Assembly (NCBI GenBank): GCA_951812925.1 | Contig: OX638370.1 | Coordinates: 83,000,004 to 83,064,003 of the forward strand | DNA: 64,000 nucleotides | From: Calliopum simillimum | Lineage: Eukaryota > Arthropoda > Insecta > Diptera > Lauxaniidae | Direction of reading: 5' to 3' | Part shown: piece after piece, positions 1 to 12,241 of the stretch | Layout of the letters: each line of letters starts with the position of its first letter | How positions within the stretch are numbered: the first letter of the stretch is position 1 | Notes under the pieces: model-generated | The model's database searches: none | What the model was told of the DNA's origin: nothing | Seen by the model: only the letters and a program-made list of their open reading frames with translations | Program-made: the position numbers and the translations under genes

Positions 1-107
1 ATTGAAGACAGACATCTGCTGACAGTATTATAATACAATTGTTATGAGTTAAAGTTTTTGAAGAGGACACAGTAAAAGCTAACTTGCTCAACTCAAACTT
101 TTTTGTT

Positions 108-985
108 GGTTCTTTGACCAGGATTATTGCCTTAAATATTTTTTTTAAAACTTTTAATTTTTTTAAAAGTTATAAGCATGTGAATTTTTATGTACGTCTT
201 TTTTTATTGAACGAAAATTTATAAATGTTTTGTGGTATATTTATATGAAATAAACTTTTCATAACAATTTTTAAAATTTCTTATAAATAATGCACTTTTT
301 AATAAACAAATTGATATTAAAGCAATACCTACCCCTAAATAAAAACAAAATTTTTACACAGAATTGTTCTCTAAAATCTGCATAACATTTTTGTGAAAAA
401 AAAAAATTGGAGGAACTTTCATTAATAAAAAGTTACGCATACTTAAATGCCGCTACATAGGCGCTTTGCCTATGCGATTCACACATTTACGCTCGCTGTG
501 CGTTCTAACCTGCATTCTCAATTTCGGCATAAATTATGATTATTTGTTCTGAAACGGCATGCAGCGGTGAAATGTGAAAAATCACATAGGCAAGGCGCCT
601 ATGTAGTGGCATTAAAGTACGTATAATTTTTTTTTAATGAAAGTTCCTCCAATTTTTTCTCATAGAAATGTTACGCAGATTTTAGAGAACAATTCTGTGT
701 AAAAACGTTGTTTTTATTTATGGGTAGATATTGCTTTAATATCTATTTATTTATTAAAAACTGCATTATTTATAAGAAAATTTAAAAATTTTTATGAAAA
801 GTTTATTTCATATATATTTGAATTATTTTTAGACCTACGAGTACCACAAAAATTTCATAAATTTTCGTTTAATATTTACGGAGAAATAGCAATTTAAAGA
901 AGACGTACATAAAAATTCACATGCTTATAACATTTGAAGAAATTTAAATTTTTGAAAAAAAATATAAGGCAATCCTAAGTAGTAA
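108..985. repeat. Foldback element (about 0.88 kb)
   Basis: The left arm (about 108-480) reappears inverted at about 575-985. Paired landmarks: ggttctttgaccagg/ggttactacttagg at the tips, ttataagcatgtgaattttt, tctctaaaatctgc, and gccgctacataggcgc/gcgcctatgtagtggc near the centre. The loop of about 95 bp is more GC-rich. No coding sequence is carried. This is a non-autonomous foldback or MITE. Confidence 0.8.
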
Positions 986-2219
986 CCTTCTGCTTTTTAC
1001 GGAATTTCTCGATTTTATAGTTACGTAGAATGCACTTTGAGCTATACACGAACCATCTCGTCGTTTCCGGGGCTTACGTTTATGTTTCTAGCTCTTGTGC
1101 TGTACATGTACTATACACAGGGTGCAATGAAGATTTATTTTTGGCTTATTATGTCAAATGTATAAATTTGGGCACAAAGAAAGAACTTTTTTTAGGAGAA
1201 TTTTGTAGTTGTATGTTGGAGAAAGCATTTTATTTTGCATACCAATAGAAAGTTTAATTAAACAAATTTCCTTCTGAATTGAACGTAATGAATGCATGTA
1301 ATAAAATATCATTGTGATGCTCAAACATTAATTACAAGTCAAGTTCGTTTCAATAATCGAAAAATATGAGGCCAATTACTTTACGCAGTTGGTGGTGTCT
1401 TGTTGTGAACAATTTCCTAAAAGACAACACTTGATTAATGTACTTAATTGCAATGCAGCAACAATTAACGAGTCATCATTACATTGGGTGTAATTGAAAC
1501 TTATTGTTGTGCTCCATAACGCCATGATGGCATCTACGAGTGTATTTGTGTATTTATTTAAGCTTTAAAGTTTATTTTTTCAAGATTTAAATGGAAATAT
1601 GACCAAAAGTCTAGGTAAAAAAGGAATTACTCATCAAAAAAGTCAACCACAAACATTGGTTGCATTCTGCCAAAAATAATCTTTTCTTATGTCATTTCTA
1701 TGACAAATCTTTGATGCGTAATTGAAATCATAGTTTGTATATTTATTTAACAAATTAATCACCTTCTGTGAAAGCTTGTTAACTCACACTTTTTTTTTTT
1801 TCAATAACAAAATACCATTTCCTAGATATGATGTACTGCATATTTAATCATAAGATTTCTTTGAAAACAATTTTATTTACGGAATTTAATTTTAGAATTT
1901 CTGTCAGAGTTGTTATTTCTTTGTTTTGCAAGAAACCAAATGAATACCAGCTGCTTCTTAACCAAAGCAACCACCTAAGCTTCCTTTCAATTCATAAAAT
2001 TTCTTCGAATTCGATTTTGTTTATGTATTTCAATCATATTAAAGTAGAAAATTCACTTTTTTTTTATTTTAGTTTAAGAAATTAACTTTCTTCGATGAAG
2101 ATGAAAAAAGACCACCTAAAAAACATCACTCTCCCTATCTTGTATTCAAAGATATCGTTATGCATTGGATTTAATTAGTTCAACATGCGAAAAAATTTAG
2201 AACCCTTTTCAATTAAAGA
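986..2219. other. AT-rich stretch without recognisable feature
   Basis: Short open frames only, no family match, no tandem structure beyond poly-T runs. Confidence 0.5.
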
Positions 2220-2530
2220 TCCAACGAAGCAAAAGTTGATGGCGCGAGCGCGAGTGTGAACGCCACAATTTCATTTTTATGCGTATCCAGTTCGCTGCCC
2301 AACTTGTTAAACAATCTGCAGCGCATCTGTTAAATTCATTCATTTCACCAACATCACGCCCCAAAGTTATTCGCCTGCCTCAAATTGTTTTGTTGCTTTG
2401 TTGCCTGCCATCCATATGTTGTTTTCTATATAGCGAGTTGCGAGCTGCATGCAGTGTTTGCGTCGCCTTAGAGCGCTTGGACGCGTCACTAAACCAGTCG
2501 TCGGACGGCCGGTTATAGCCAGCCAACTCA
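2220..2530. other. Locally GC-richer, non-repetitive segment
   Basis: Contains ggcgcgagcgcgagtg and a stretch of mixed composition, unlike its AT-rich flanks. No splice-bounded coding exon could be defined. A regulatory or non-coding exon role is possible but unsupported. Confidence 0.25.
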
Positions 2531-2755
2531 TGCGATGCCTCTTGCCGTTGTTTTAATTGTTTGTTTGTTCGATTGTTTTCTTCCTTTTTATTTTTTTAGT
2601 TGGTTACTCTGCTTTGTTGAAAGTTTGTTTTTTGTCTTTTGTTTTGCGTTAGTTATCCTGGTGAGAAAGGAAGCCTCGGTTTTCATTCCTGCGCTTTTAG
2701 TTCTAAAGAGAGGACTTATCATGAAGTGTTATCGATAATAAAACTGTATGAATTT

Positions 2756-2897
2756 TCACACAAACTGTGTTAAAAATAGGAGTCGAAAATTTTTTTTCAG
2801 CAATGTGTGAAATATTGCTCACATACATTAATAACTCTCTCATTTCAAGGTGAATTTTACTCAGTTCTTCTGTGAAATTTTTACACAGTGTTGTGTG
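2756..2897. repeat. Small inverted-repeat element
   Basis: cacacaaactgtgtt at the left is mirrored by acacagtgttgtgtg at the right, about 140 bp apart, with related words inside. It looks like a short MITE; no clear target duplication. Confidence 0.4.
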
Positions 2898-2974
2898 GCT
2901 CCCTTCTTTAATTAGAACCTGCTTGCAAAGCCACTGATTTCGATCGAATTTCTGCGTGCTTATCTCGAAATTTT

Positions 2975-3560
2975 TCTTTTTTTGAATTATGAAGGTCGTG
3001 CAAGCGCCCCAGGCTGGTCGGTGCTATACTGGAAGTAGCCTTTCGGCTACGAAATCCGCCCGGAGATTATTCTGGAACTAAGGGAGTCAGTAGCCCTTTG
3101 GAGATTCCTGTTCGCTGGGTCTTCCCACTGACTATTGGGCTGGCACTTCTGGAAGTACCGTGGTAGCTGTTGCTTGGGCCTAAAATAGCAAGAAGTGTAA
3201 AAGAAGCTCGATGCCATGTTTCAACTCCCTACCATTGGGGTAGAGCTCGTGCCTGACCGCATGATACTAAAAATGGTAACCATCGTCGGCATATTGCTGA
3301 TTGAGGGTTGCGCCGTCCATCGTCATAAAGAACATGTGCGAAGAGCACCGTGCAGTTAAGCCATCATGGTAGGTGTTCACGTTAAGCGTAAAAGACTTTT
3401 ATGCGAAGAGGTTTGGTATCCGCTAGGACCATGATGATATTTTTAACAAGGTCTTGAAGAAAGCCGACAGATGATTTCGATGGTTTATGTGCTTAAGTTC
3501 GGATATGCAAAACAAACTGTAAGACCTTGTGGTAAGAATAAATGCATTAAAAACTGAAAT
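2975..3560. other. GC-richer segment, possible retroelement fragment
   Basis: About 600 bp of mixed composition with several short hairpin-like words (e.g. tagcctttcggcta) but no long reading frame. It resembles the untranslated region of a non-LTR element or a structured non-coding sequence; I cannot name a family. Confidence 0.25.
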
Positions 3561-4304
3561 ATAATGCTGAATTGATCTAGGCGTATCATCATTTTAGAGG
3601 CTGGAAACGATTACATAGAATATCGATAGCTTTTCTCATCCAGGCAGCATAGTTTTCATGAACTGTTGGTTGGACAGGGACATTTATTCGAAGATTTGAA
3701 AACCGAGAGACGCGTTTCTCGGCTTCACAAAAATCGTCTGAAACAATTAAGACGTTTACTAAAAGCTTAATAGACATACATCACCTCAAAAGCTATAGCA
3801 AATGTTATCAAATAGCGCAAATAAGGATGAATTAGAAAAATTTTCTGCTTGCCTCTTAGTTCTTGAGTAGAACTCACAAAGCAATAGAAAACGTAGGTCA
3901 AAAGTCAACAAGATAAAAGTGTTGCAGAAGCAAATTCAAGAATCGAAAAATTATGGAGACAAATCAAAGTCACCTTATAAAATCGTACTCGTGAATAGAA
4001 TGCATTTTGGAACTTTGCTTTCCTTTGAAGTTACAGGATCGAAAATTAAAAAAATTAAAACAATACACTGATTACACTGCACAACAAATAATGGGTTTGT
4101 GATTGTTGCATTGTAGTTGTTTGTCGATTCCGAAGGAACTTACCGCGTAGAAACCGTATCCGAAGTCAGAATTTTAATGCAGCCTATGGATTTAGTGATG
4201 TCATCTTAAAACGACCATAACTTTTGAAGTAAGCATCGTACTCCACTTTTCAAGATCAAAATTTTCAGAGAAAGGGTAGCACTACGTGATGAGTTAATTA
4301 AAAA

Positions 4305-4960
4305 CTAGGAAGGGTGTAATCTTTTAAATATCCTACACTGCCATGCCCTCTTCTCTGATTTCACCCAGTTTTGAAAGCTTGCATTTATAGTTCTTAGTGT
4401 CTGAGTAATATTTAGTTCGATTATCTCAAACAAATCTTTCAGTATAGCCTTTTGAAGCTTTTTCTTATATGGGAGATGCCACGCCCTTTTGTCCGATTTC
4501 ACGCAGTTTTGGTTGAGAGCTTGCATTTATAGTTCTTAGTGTCGGAGTAAAATAAAGTTCGATTATCTCAAAAAACGCTTTCAGTATAGCGTTTTGAAGC
4601 TTTTGCATATATGGGAGGTGCCACGCCCTCTTGTCCGAATTTTTTCAGAGCTTGCGCTAACAATTCGTAGTATTTATGTGTATTTTGGTTGCATTATCAT
4701 GGAAAATACTCCTAAAGTTGCACTCGGTAGGCGAGCTAACTTTAACGAGGGATGCAGTGTAGCAAATTTCATTGAATTATCTTGGTCAGTTTTCGCAGAA
4801 AATGTATTTTCACGCACACCCAGCCAGCCAGACAGACGGACATGGCTATATCCACTCACGAGGTGACTATATATGCTTTTCTATATCTGCCACGCCTCCT
4901 TCTCTGTGTTACAAACGGAAGGACAAAGTGAATACACCCTGGGTGTAGGGTATAACAATA
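4305..4960 (+). repeat. 142-bp unit array with conserved 3' tail, copy 1 (Helitron/HINE-like)
   Basis: The word ccacgccctc or its variants occurs at 4341, 4479 and 4621 (spacing 138 and 142). Each is preceded by tatatgggaggtg and followed by agcttgcatttatag. The array then runs into a tail with agccagacagacggacatgg, gcctccttctctg and a final ccctgggtgtagggtataa. The array-plus-tail plan resembles dipteran Helentron-associated elements, but that assignment is inference. The predicted short proteins across it are artefacts. Confidence 0.75.
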
Positions 4961-5293
4961 AAAAAGATTTGTGCAGTCTGCAGCGAACTTAAAAATGGCA
5001 GCATTCGAGTTTTTAACCTCAAATATCTCAAACTCTAGAGCTGATGGTCCAATTTTGATCCCAGCTGCCCTGGAACAAAGTCGTTGTTGTGCTGTGTTTT
5101 TTTTTTTTTTTTCAACTACTTACATAGCGTTTAAAGAAAATTTTTCAATAACTGCAGTACTACTTCTCTGAACCACTCTTTATAGCACCTATCAGATACT
5201 GTGAAGACCATCGGATGAACAACAAACCATGAGTGCAAGTTCGGATAAAGTTACTGTTTTGCTTCAAATTTACTTTTAAAAATAGATTGGACC

Positions 5294-5456
5294 CAGTGGC
5301 GGATCCAAGGGGGGACGATGGGGCCGATCGGCCCCTCTCAAGCCAAGTGATAACATTTTTTTTTTAAATTATACGTAAAGATTTTAAAAACATTCTGTTA
5401 TTATCTAGAAATGTAGTCAATCAGCCCCCCTCTTGACAATGCTGGATCCGCCACTG
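5294..5456. mobile_element. hAT-type MITE, 163 bp
   Basis: Begins cagtggcggatccaag and ends with the inverse ctggatccgccactg. An exact 8-bp duplication, attggacc, flanks it at 5286-5293 and 5457-5464. Eight-base duplications and a CAGTG...CACTG terminus are hallmarks of hAT elements. It is non-coding. Confidence 0.88.
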
Positions 5457-5464
5457 ATTGGACC

Positions 5465-7130
5465 AAAGTTTTTTGATAGAGAGGCTTTTCCAACTCCATG
5501 TTGTGATGTCTAAAATTTACTTTTAGTGTTTTTCATCATTGCGTTCTATCCATTGCAACATTTTTTCGACTTTTTTCTCCAAATTTTTTGTTTTTTTTGT
5601 GTAAGTTTTCCCAATTTTTATTTTGCACTGAACTTTATGTACTGATTGCTCAATGGGGATTAGCCTATGTTGTGTATTGCATTAAAAGCTACAAAACTTT
5701 GTGCATTTCATTGTCTCTCATTCTCTCTATCTCTATCTGTAACGACTGCTACTGTTCTTCTTCTTGTTGCTCTCTGCTGCCGCCTCGCATTCTCCCGGAT
5801 TAAATTAATGATAGATGAACAAATCGTTGCTCCAAATTCAAAATAATTATTGCCTAATCGTGCGTTAATTTATTTTCGTTTTATTTTATGGGACAATCTT
5901 TCTTTTTATGCGGTGTTTTTACTTTTTTTTTATTGTTCTTTCTATCGCTCTCTTTTTCACATGCTGCGCTTATCTCTCGCTTGCACGCTTCGTTCCAGCT
6001 CATTGATAGCGGCGTTGTTGCCGCCACCGATGACGACTCTACTCCATAATTCTCGGAGACATCAAGTAACTTAATTCTTGTTACACATTCCATTGCTAGC
6101 GGACTTGTTGTTTTTGTTTTTGTTTTTGTTGTATCATTTCCCCTGGCCTTTCATTATCGGTATCAGGGTTTTTGCCTGTGCTATCCGTACGTTCCATATT
6201 GTCACTTATGCTGCTGTCCGAATGCTTTTTTTTTGTGGAATTTCGTCATTCCCAGCTGTAAGCTGTTGGTTGTTGGCTGATTGCCGCTGTCGCCATTGGC
6301 TTTTTTATGTTGTTCTTTTCGGGTTTTTGTTTGAATTTTTCCGTTCTGTCTGTGCGTAGTATAAATTTTCCTTTCTTTTATGCTGAAGTTGATTAAATTT
6401 TCAAACTTTTTCCCTCTCCACCTTCTATGCTTAAATGCCTTGCTGCTGTTGGTTGACCGACCACACCACCCTTTCTAACTTAATTCTGTTGTGTTGGTTA
6501 AGGTTTTTCTGTAAATTGCGGAAAGTGCGGGTTCAAAGCATTTGAACGTTGCGGTTGTGGATGATTGTTGTTGTTGTGAATTTTGGAAAGGTTCGACTTT
6601 GATGTTTTTTGGAGTCGAGGCAGTTTGTATCACTTAATTCTTCTTTAATGGTGGTGCTATTTTTTTTCTTGAATCATTTAATAGAGTTTATATGGCGTTT
6701 ACTTTGAAACAGCTGTTATTTGTAATGCCTCTAATGGCATTTAATAAACTCTGCCAAAAATTTAATTTTTATTTGTAAACTTGCTATAATCAGTTTCACA
6801 TAAAAAATCCAGCCACTTTAATATTACTATTATTTAATATAAATTTAAAAATCAATTATGTTGGTCAAAGTGCTTTAAGACATCTCTCAAATGACATCTG
6901 AAGAATTGGTGCAGAAAAGTTCTGTCTATTGCCCAGACTCTAAAAATCAAAAACTTTAAAATCTAAAAACCCTTGAATTGAGAGATGGAGAAAAAGTTAT
7001 TTAAACATAGAACTAAATGCTAACATTGACAGGTTGGAAATGAAATTAATGCTTAACGTGTGAAGTTCCTTTACGAACCATATATATTTTGGATATTTTT
7101 AATCTGAAGCGTGTGGCAACGAAGTAAGTT
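5465..7130. other. T-rich stretch without supported gene
   Basis: Pyrimidine-rich on the + strand with TC microsatellite patches near 5720-5760. Open frames of 70-93 codons here are Leu/Phe-rich translation of low-complexity DNA, not genes. Confidence 0.5.
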
Positions 7131-7135
7131 CCAAA

Positions 7136-7760
7136 TTTGCTGAATTTTTGACCAAAAAACCCGTCGCATGAACATCGCTCAGGAAATGTTGAATGACGTC
7201 TAGATTTGCTTAAAAGGCCATAACTGGTGAAGAATCATGGGTATATGGCTATGTCGTCGAAACCAAAGTACAATCGTCCCAAGGTTTTGCTTACTGTTTT
7301 CTTTGATTATTATGGTGTAGTGCATCAGTAGTTTTTACCGCAAGTTCCTATGGATAATAAGGAGTATTACCTTGAAGTTATGCGCCGTTTGCGTGAAGTT
7401 ATATGAAAGAAACGCCCGGAATTGTGGAAAAACAACTCATGGCTTTTGCATCACGATAAGGCACTTGCTCACTCGTCATTGCTTTTTCGTAATTTTTTGC
7501 GCAAAAACAACACCGTAATCATGCCTCAGCCACCGTATTCACCCGATTTAGCCCCCTGTGACTTTTAACTATTTCCAAGATTGAGAGACCCATGAAAGAA
7601 CGGCGTTTTGCCACGATTAAGGAGATAAAAACCGAATCGCTGAGAGTGCTTAAGGGCATACCAAAAAAGTGCATATCAGAAGTGCTTCGAAGATTGGAAA
7701 AACGCTGCCATAAGTATATTATATCTGAGGGGGATTACTTTAAAAGGGATAACATAGAGC
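7136..7760 (+). pseudogene. Broken mariner transposase (C-terminal two thirds)
   Basis: Reading the + strand across shifts and stops gives typical mariner phrases in order: an N-terminal FLTK-like piece, EESWVYGYVVETK around the first catalytic acidic residue, LLTVFFDY-type sequence, the HHD-NAPAH equivalent, PQPPYSPDLAPCDF, and then KRPMKERRFATIKEIKTESL ending in SEGDYF. The last ~65 codons (7592-7789) are still open. Many frameshifts and stops show it is dead. Terminal repeats were not found. Confidence 0.82.
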
Positions 7761-8093
7761 ATAAGCATAAAATAAGCATTTTTTTGTAGCAACCTCTACA
7801 TTAGCAACTTTTTTGATTTCAAAATTTCTGTACAAGCAACCATGGTTTTATGGCAGAGTATCAATTTCTCGCAAAACAAAGTTATCAATTTTAAAGACAA
7901 GACCCAACAGAGACCTGCAGAAGCTACAACATCCATTAACGAGGATAAAAAATAATAAAGGAAACTTGGAAGAATTCGTCTCAAAAACGTATTTTAATTA
8001 AAAAAAGACTCCTGTTTTGATTTCAGTTAATAATAATGAACTAAAATTTTGTCTTTAGTAACAATTCTAGCCAATGCTTCATCTCTGTCTTCA

Positions 8094-8384
8094 CTATAGA
8101 GGTCCAAAAACTTTCCAAGCGTTTTTTTTAGGCTTCGTGAGCATTTTTTCTGCGAGCTGTGTCTTCTTTAGTCGGGCATCTTCCAATACTAATTTTTGAA
8201 CTTCGTAAATGATCTTCGGGGTGGTCACCTCGATTGGCCGTCTTGGCTGTGGGTCGTCTTCAATTGCGTCCCTGCCTTGCAATAGTTTTACTTGGACAAT
8301 AGTCACCGTAAACGGAACTGTTTGAACTGATTTCCTTTGCTTGTAAAGGAAATTTATAACAGCGCGATACTTGGTTTGCTTCAT
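8094..8384 (-). pseudogene. Mariner transposase N-terminal fragment
   Basis: The minus strand encodes MKQTKYRAVINFLYKQ, then after an apparent internal deletion RRPIEVTTPKIIYEVQKLVL and EDARLKKTQLAEK. These are the start of the first helix-turn-helix and the linker/second HTH of a mariner transposase. The catalytic domain is missing. It faces the opposite way to the neighbouring broken mariner, so they are separate insertions. Confidence 0.75.
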
Positions 8385-8830
8385 ATTTGTTGTTCAAAGC
8401 TTTATGATCCGAAAAACGAAATAAAAAATGCGTTACGGTAACGGAGGAATATATTGAACAGGAAAAACAAATTTGAGTTTTTATTCCTTACCCTCTTTTC
8501 CGTGGACTTCAAAATTTCCCCTAGTACTTCAAGTTATAATTTCTGTTTTTTTTTTTTAGTTCAGGGCTGCAGCTAACAATTTTTTTGGTTATCTATCTAG
8601 TTCATTTGAATTTTAATCGTAAAGCTTTACATATGGCATACTAACCATGTGCTTAACTAGATAAAATCTAACTAAACCACATTAACCAAGCTAGTGAGAA
8701 TGGGTATTAAGAAGGGGAACTGGTTACAGTGGAAAAATATGCCTGCTTTGTGTGACAGCGATAAATTCTAGAAAACATTACTCGATTTAACACTCTGCTC
8801 TGTAACCTTTATTTTTTTTTCACCAAACTA

Positions 8831-10043
8831 ACAGGTCATTCAATAAGTCCGTAGGATAATTAAGAAAAAAACAAAGTTTTGACAAAACTCGATTTTATTA
8901 TTCAACATAGTTGCCTTCGATGGCGATACAACGAGTATAGCGATTTTCCAACTTTTCGATACCACTTTTATATTACGATTTCTCTTTTTCGTCAAAAAAG
9001 GCCTCAGCTGACTGTCTTTTGGATTCTGGTGCGCAAAAGTGAAGCCATGTTTCATCGATTGTCACATATCGACGATAGAATTCGATTTTATTGCGGTTTA
9101 ACAACGGCTTAACACTCCTCTGAAGCATCAATTCGTTTTGTTTTGGTCGACTGTGAGCTCACGCGGCAGCCACTTTGCAAAGAGCTTTTGCATACCCAAA
9201 TGTTCGTGTAGAGTGGTAAAAACACTACCATTTAATATCTTTACAATGTCAGCTAGCTCGAGCCTCTTCAATTTGCAATCGTTCATAACCAAATTGTGGA
9301 TTTTTTTTTATGTTTTCTGGAATAACAGCCTAATTCGGGAGTCCACAGCGCTCTGCATCATTTGTGCTGGTACGACCATGTTTAAATTTAGCAATCCATT
9401 TGTATCGATGGAGTAGAGTTCGGATAATGTTTATCAATCCATTGTTTGGTTTCCACTGTATTTTTTTCATCAAAAAGCAATGCTTTATCAAAACTCGAAG
9501 TTCACTTTTTTTTTTTTTTTTTTTTTTTTCTAACAAAAGTTGCTTCACACTAAATGCTATAACTCACGAATCAGTAGTCCGATTGCTGTCAAATTTATAC
9601 ACGTCTCGTTTGAAGGTTAGTTCAAATAAAAATCATATGGACAAAATTCTAGTAACGCCATATATGCTGCCGTAAAATTATAAAAGGACGCAACTCGTTT
9701 TTCATAGTTTTGAGAAAATCGAAATTTTATTTTTATTCAGAAAAGGCAGCAACTTCTCTTTCTTATAAAATCTGTTTAATTTTTCATCTTTTTGTATGGA
9801 GTTACTGCCTTTTATGATTTTAATTATGAAAAATATGAAAACAGGGTGTAGTGTTTACATTTCTTTATTTGCAATTTGCAAGAGAAGTGGAAAACGTAAA
9901 AAATTTGCGATTGGACTAAAATATAGATAAAAAATTGCTTAATCCGATGGGGAAATAAAGTTAAAAAGGCCGTAACTTAAGTTGCGGCCTTATATATTTT
10001 TACGGCAGTATGTGTCATCCTACGGACTTATTGAATGACCTGT
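8831..10043 (-). mobile_element. Internally deleted mariner with perfect 27-bp TIRs and nested MITE
   Basis: The ends acaggtcattcaataagtcc (8831) and ggacttattgaatgacctgt (to 10043) are exact inverted repeats of 27 bp, flanked by TA at 8829-8830 and 10044-10045. Minus-strand translation gives the HTH part (KFKHGRTSTNDAERCGLPN), the second HTH (GSVFTTLHEHLGMQKLFAKW), a degraded first catalytic site, then a jump to the C-terminus YTRCIAIEGNYVE with a stop. Most of the catalytic domain is deleted. A poly-A/T run and a nested inverted-repeat element at about 9664-10010 sit in the 5' untranslated side. Confidence 0.87.
9664..10010. mobile_element. MITE nested in the mariner above
   Basis: The imperfect terminal inverted repeats read tgctgccgtaaaa at the left and ttttacggcagta at the right, extending about 30 bp. 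It abuts the 27-bp mariner TIR on its right. About 350 bp, non-coding. Confidence 0.6.
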
Positions 10044-10429
10044 TAATATAGTGCTTTGCACTTATAGAGTTCATCCAAGTCCAAGGTGCTAAGGGAGCCT
10101 CCTCCCCAAAGAAATTTGCAATTACCCAGCAAAATGACGTATGAATAATATTTATTTCGTGATTTTGATATGTGCACAAGAACGACAAAGATTTTCGGCC
10201 ACCCTTCCTGAAAAGAAATTCCTATCTATACAATTTGTTGTGTTTTTTTTAACCATTTTGTAAGACATATTATTTGTCAAACTATGTATGTGGTGTTAAT
10301 TGCTTGTGCACATTTAGTTTATTTTCAAGTCATTTTGCTCAACGCTCTAATTTGGTTCAAATATTTTCCAACTTCTAATGCAACCAAGTTTGTGTGACAA
10401 GCAGTACAACCTTCCACATTATAGCGCAT

Positions 10430-11700
10430 AAAACTCAATAACGTAATTTACCAACACTGGCGGCTGTGGCAGTGGCGGTGGCGGTCGGGCGATGCAGTCG
10501 CGCATAATGTGTCATGGCAATTAATAAACGGGGCGCTATTTGTACGATACATAAGCAGCGCAAAGAAGAGACGCACGTTAATAAAAATTCTGCTGCTGCT
10601 GCCTGCTGCTGCTGCCTGCTGTTGTCCCTTACAATTTACCCCAACCTACTGCCGCCGCTCCTGTCATTATCCAGCTCCAGTTACTGGCTGGTTGGGTTGC
10701 TGTGCGCGAATGGATGAGATAAGAAGTTTCAGTTTTGTATGTTTTTCATATGGCAATATCTCTGTTCTTCTGTTTCGGGTTACACTTTATTTGCTATTGA
10801 TGTCGCCGTCGGAGTCGTGCCGTCGTTGTCGCTGTCGTTTGCAAATTGGGGAGTTTTATTTTATGAATTTGTTTGGTGTTCTCATTTTTCCAATTGAGTT
10901 TTTATTTTCAGCAAGTACGACCGATCGACCGACAGACGCGTCGAGTATGTAAACATTTTTTTGTTATTCTTTTGGTTTTCCTTTTCATTACTTTATTATC
11001 CATCCATCCATCCACACATAATTTTTTGTGCTGACGCTATATCTGCGGAATTTTATCGGCCAAATACACAGTTGCAATTGGTAGTGGTGCCGTATCGGGG
11101 AGAGATTGTCCGATCGAGAATGAAGATATTGAAACGAAGAGAGCGCGGCGACGAAGAATCGAATGATTGAATGAGCCAATAATAAATTGCTTCGGTTGTG
11201 GTTTTACAAAACATTTTTGCACAATTTTATGCATTTTTGCTAAATTTAGACAAAATCGCTATAAAAATTTATTTGCATTTTGTGTGTGCAATTGCACCAT
11301 TGACGACAGACGGACGGACGGTCGGACGAGTCGCTCAAAAGGTGTGGTGAAATTTGCTATTTTTATTACACAAACCGAAAGACAAAAACCAAAAAAAAAA
11401 GTCTGTGTGTTTTGCATGTGAAGTTATGTATTTGAATATATATCTTTTCGCGGATATCTACACATGTAACTGAGTACTCACCGTACTCGAGTATCTTTGA
11501 GATACGCGACGGTACGCAGCAGAACCTGCATTGCATTCTAATTTATTTCTTCTTCTGCTGTAGATTTCTGTACTGCTCTTTTACACGCTACTCGCCGTCT
11601 ATACCGTACCGATGTTTTGTTTATTTTTCTTTTTTTGTTGTTGTTTTGCATGCGGGGTGAGTCAACTCTTTGAAATGTGCGTTTACGAACGCGTATTTGA
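10430..11700. other. GC-richer, mostly unique segment
   Basis: Contains a GGC/GCGG-rich patch (10455-10500), CTGCTG runs (10590-10625), TCCATCCATCCA (11000) and repeated cggacgg words (11300). No splice-bounded coding exon could be justified. It stands out against the AT-rich repeats and may be regulatory or hold a non-coding first exon of the downstream gene. Confidence 0.3.
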
Positions 11701-12241
11701 ATTTATTAAGTCAATATATACATCATCATAATTTTTGGTTATTACACACGATTTGCATTGCAGTATTTTTGTGCAATAAACTTTAAGATTAAATTTCTCT
11801 AAATTCTTGGGGCTTACATATTCGCAAATGATTGTTTTGTTTTTGCTTTTGCTTTTGATGATTCCTTAATTTATATCGCTTTAAACTTTTAATTTACAAT
11901 TAATAAACATCTGGCGAATTTTTATGAATATCCATAGTCTTATTTTATAGTTATTTTCATTGAAATCAGTGGCGTGGAATGCGCAGACAGTTTAATCGGT
12001 TTCAATATATTCTCCCAGCTCGTGTTTGGTCTACTTATAGCATCGTAAATAATCGACTTTTTGTTGAGCTTGTCATGATGAGTCATAAGAATTTTGGTAT
12101 GTAGGTATTCTTGGTGTTAATTTAAATTTACTTGATTTCGTTTTGCTTTTTTGGGATTTCTCGCGTCGCATTCTGTTGAAATATAATTCCATTTTTGAAA
12201 AAAATTTAATTCCATTTCGTAAGGGCGTTTCCACAGAAAAA

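Noticed and set aside
10509..10952. 147-codon open frame with Cys/Ala-rich start
   Set aside because: Low-complexity CTGCTG region gives overlapping frames; no conserved domain and no convincing splice sites.
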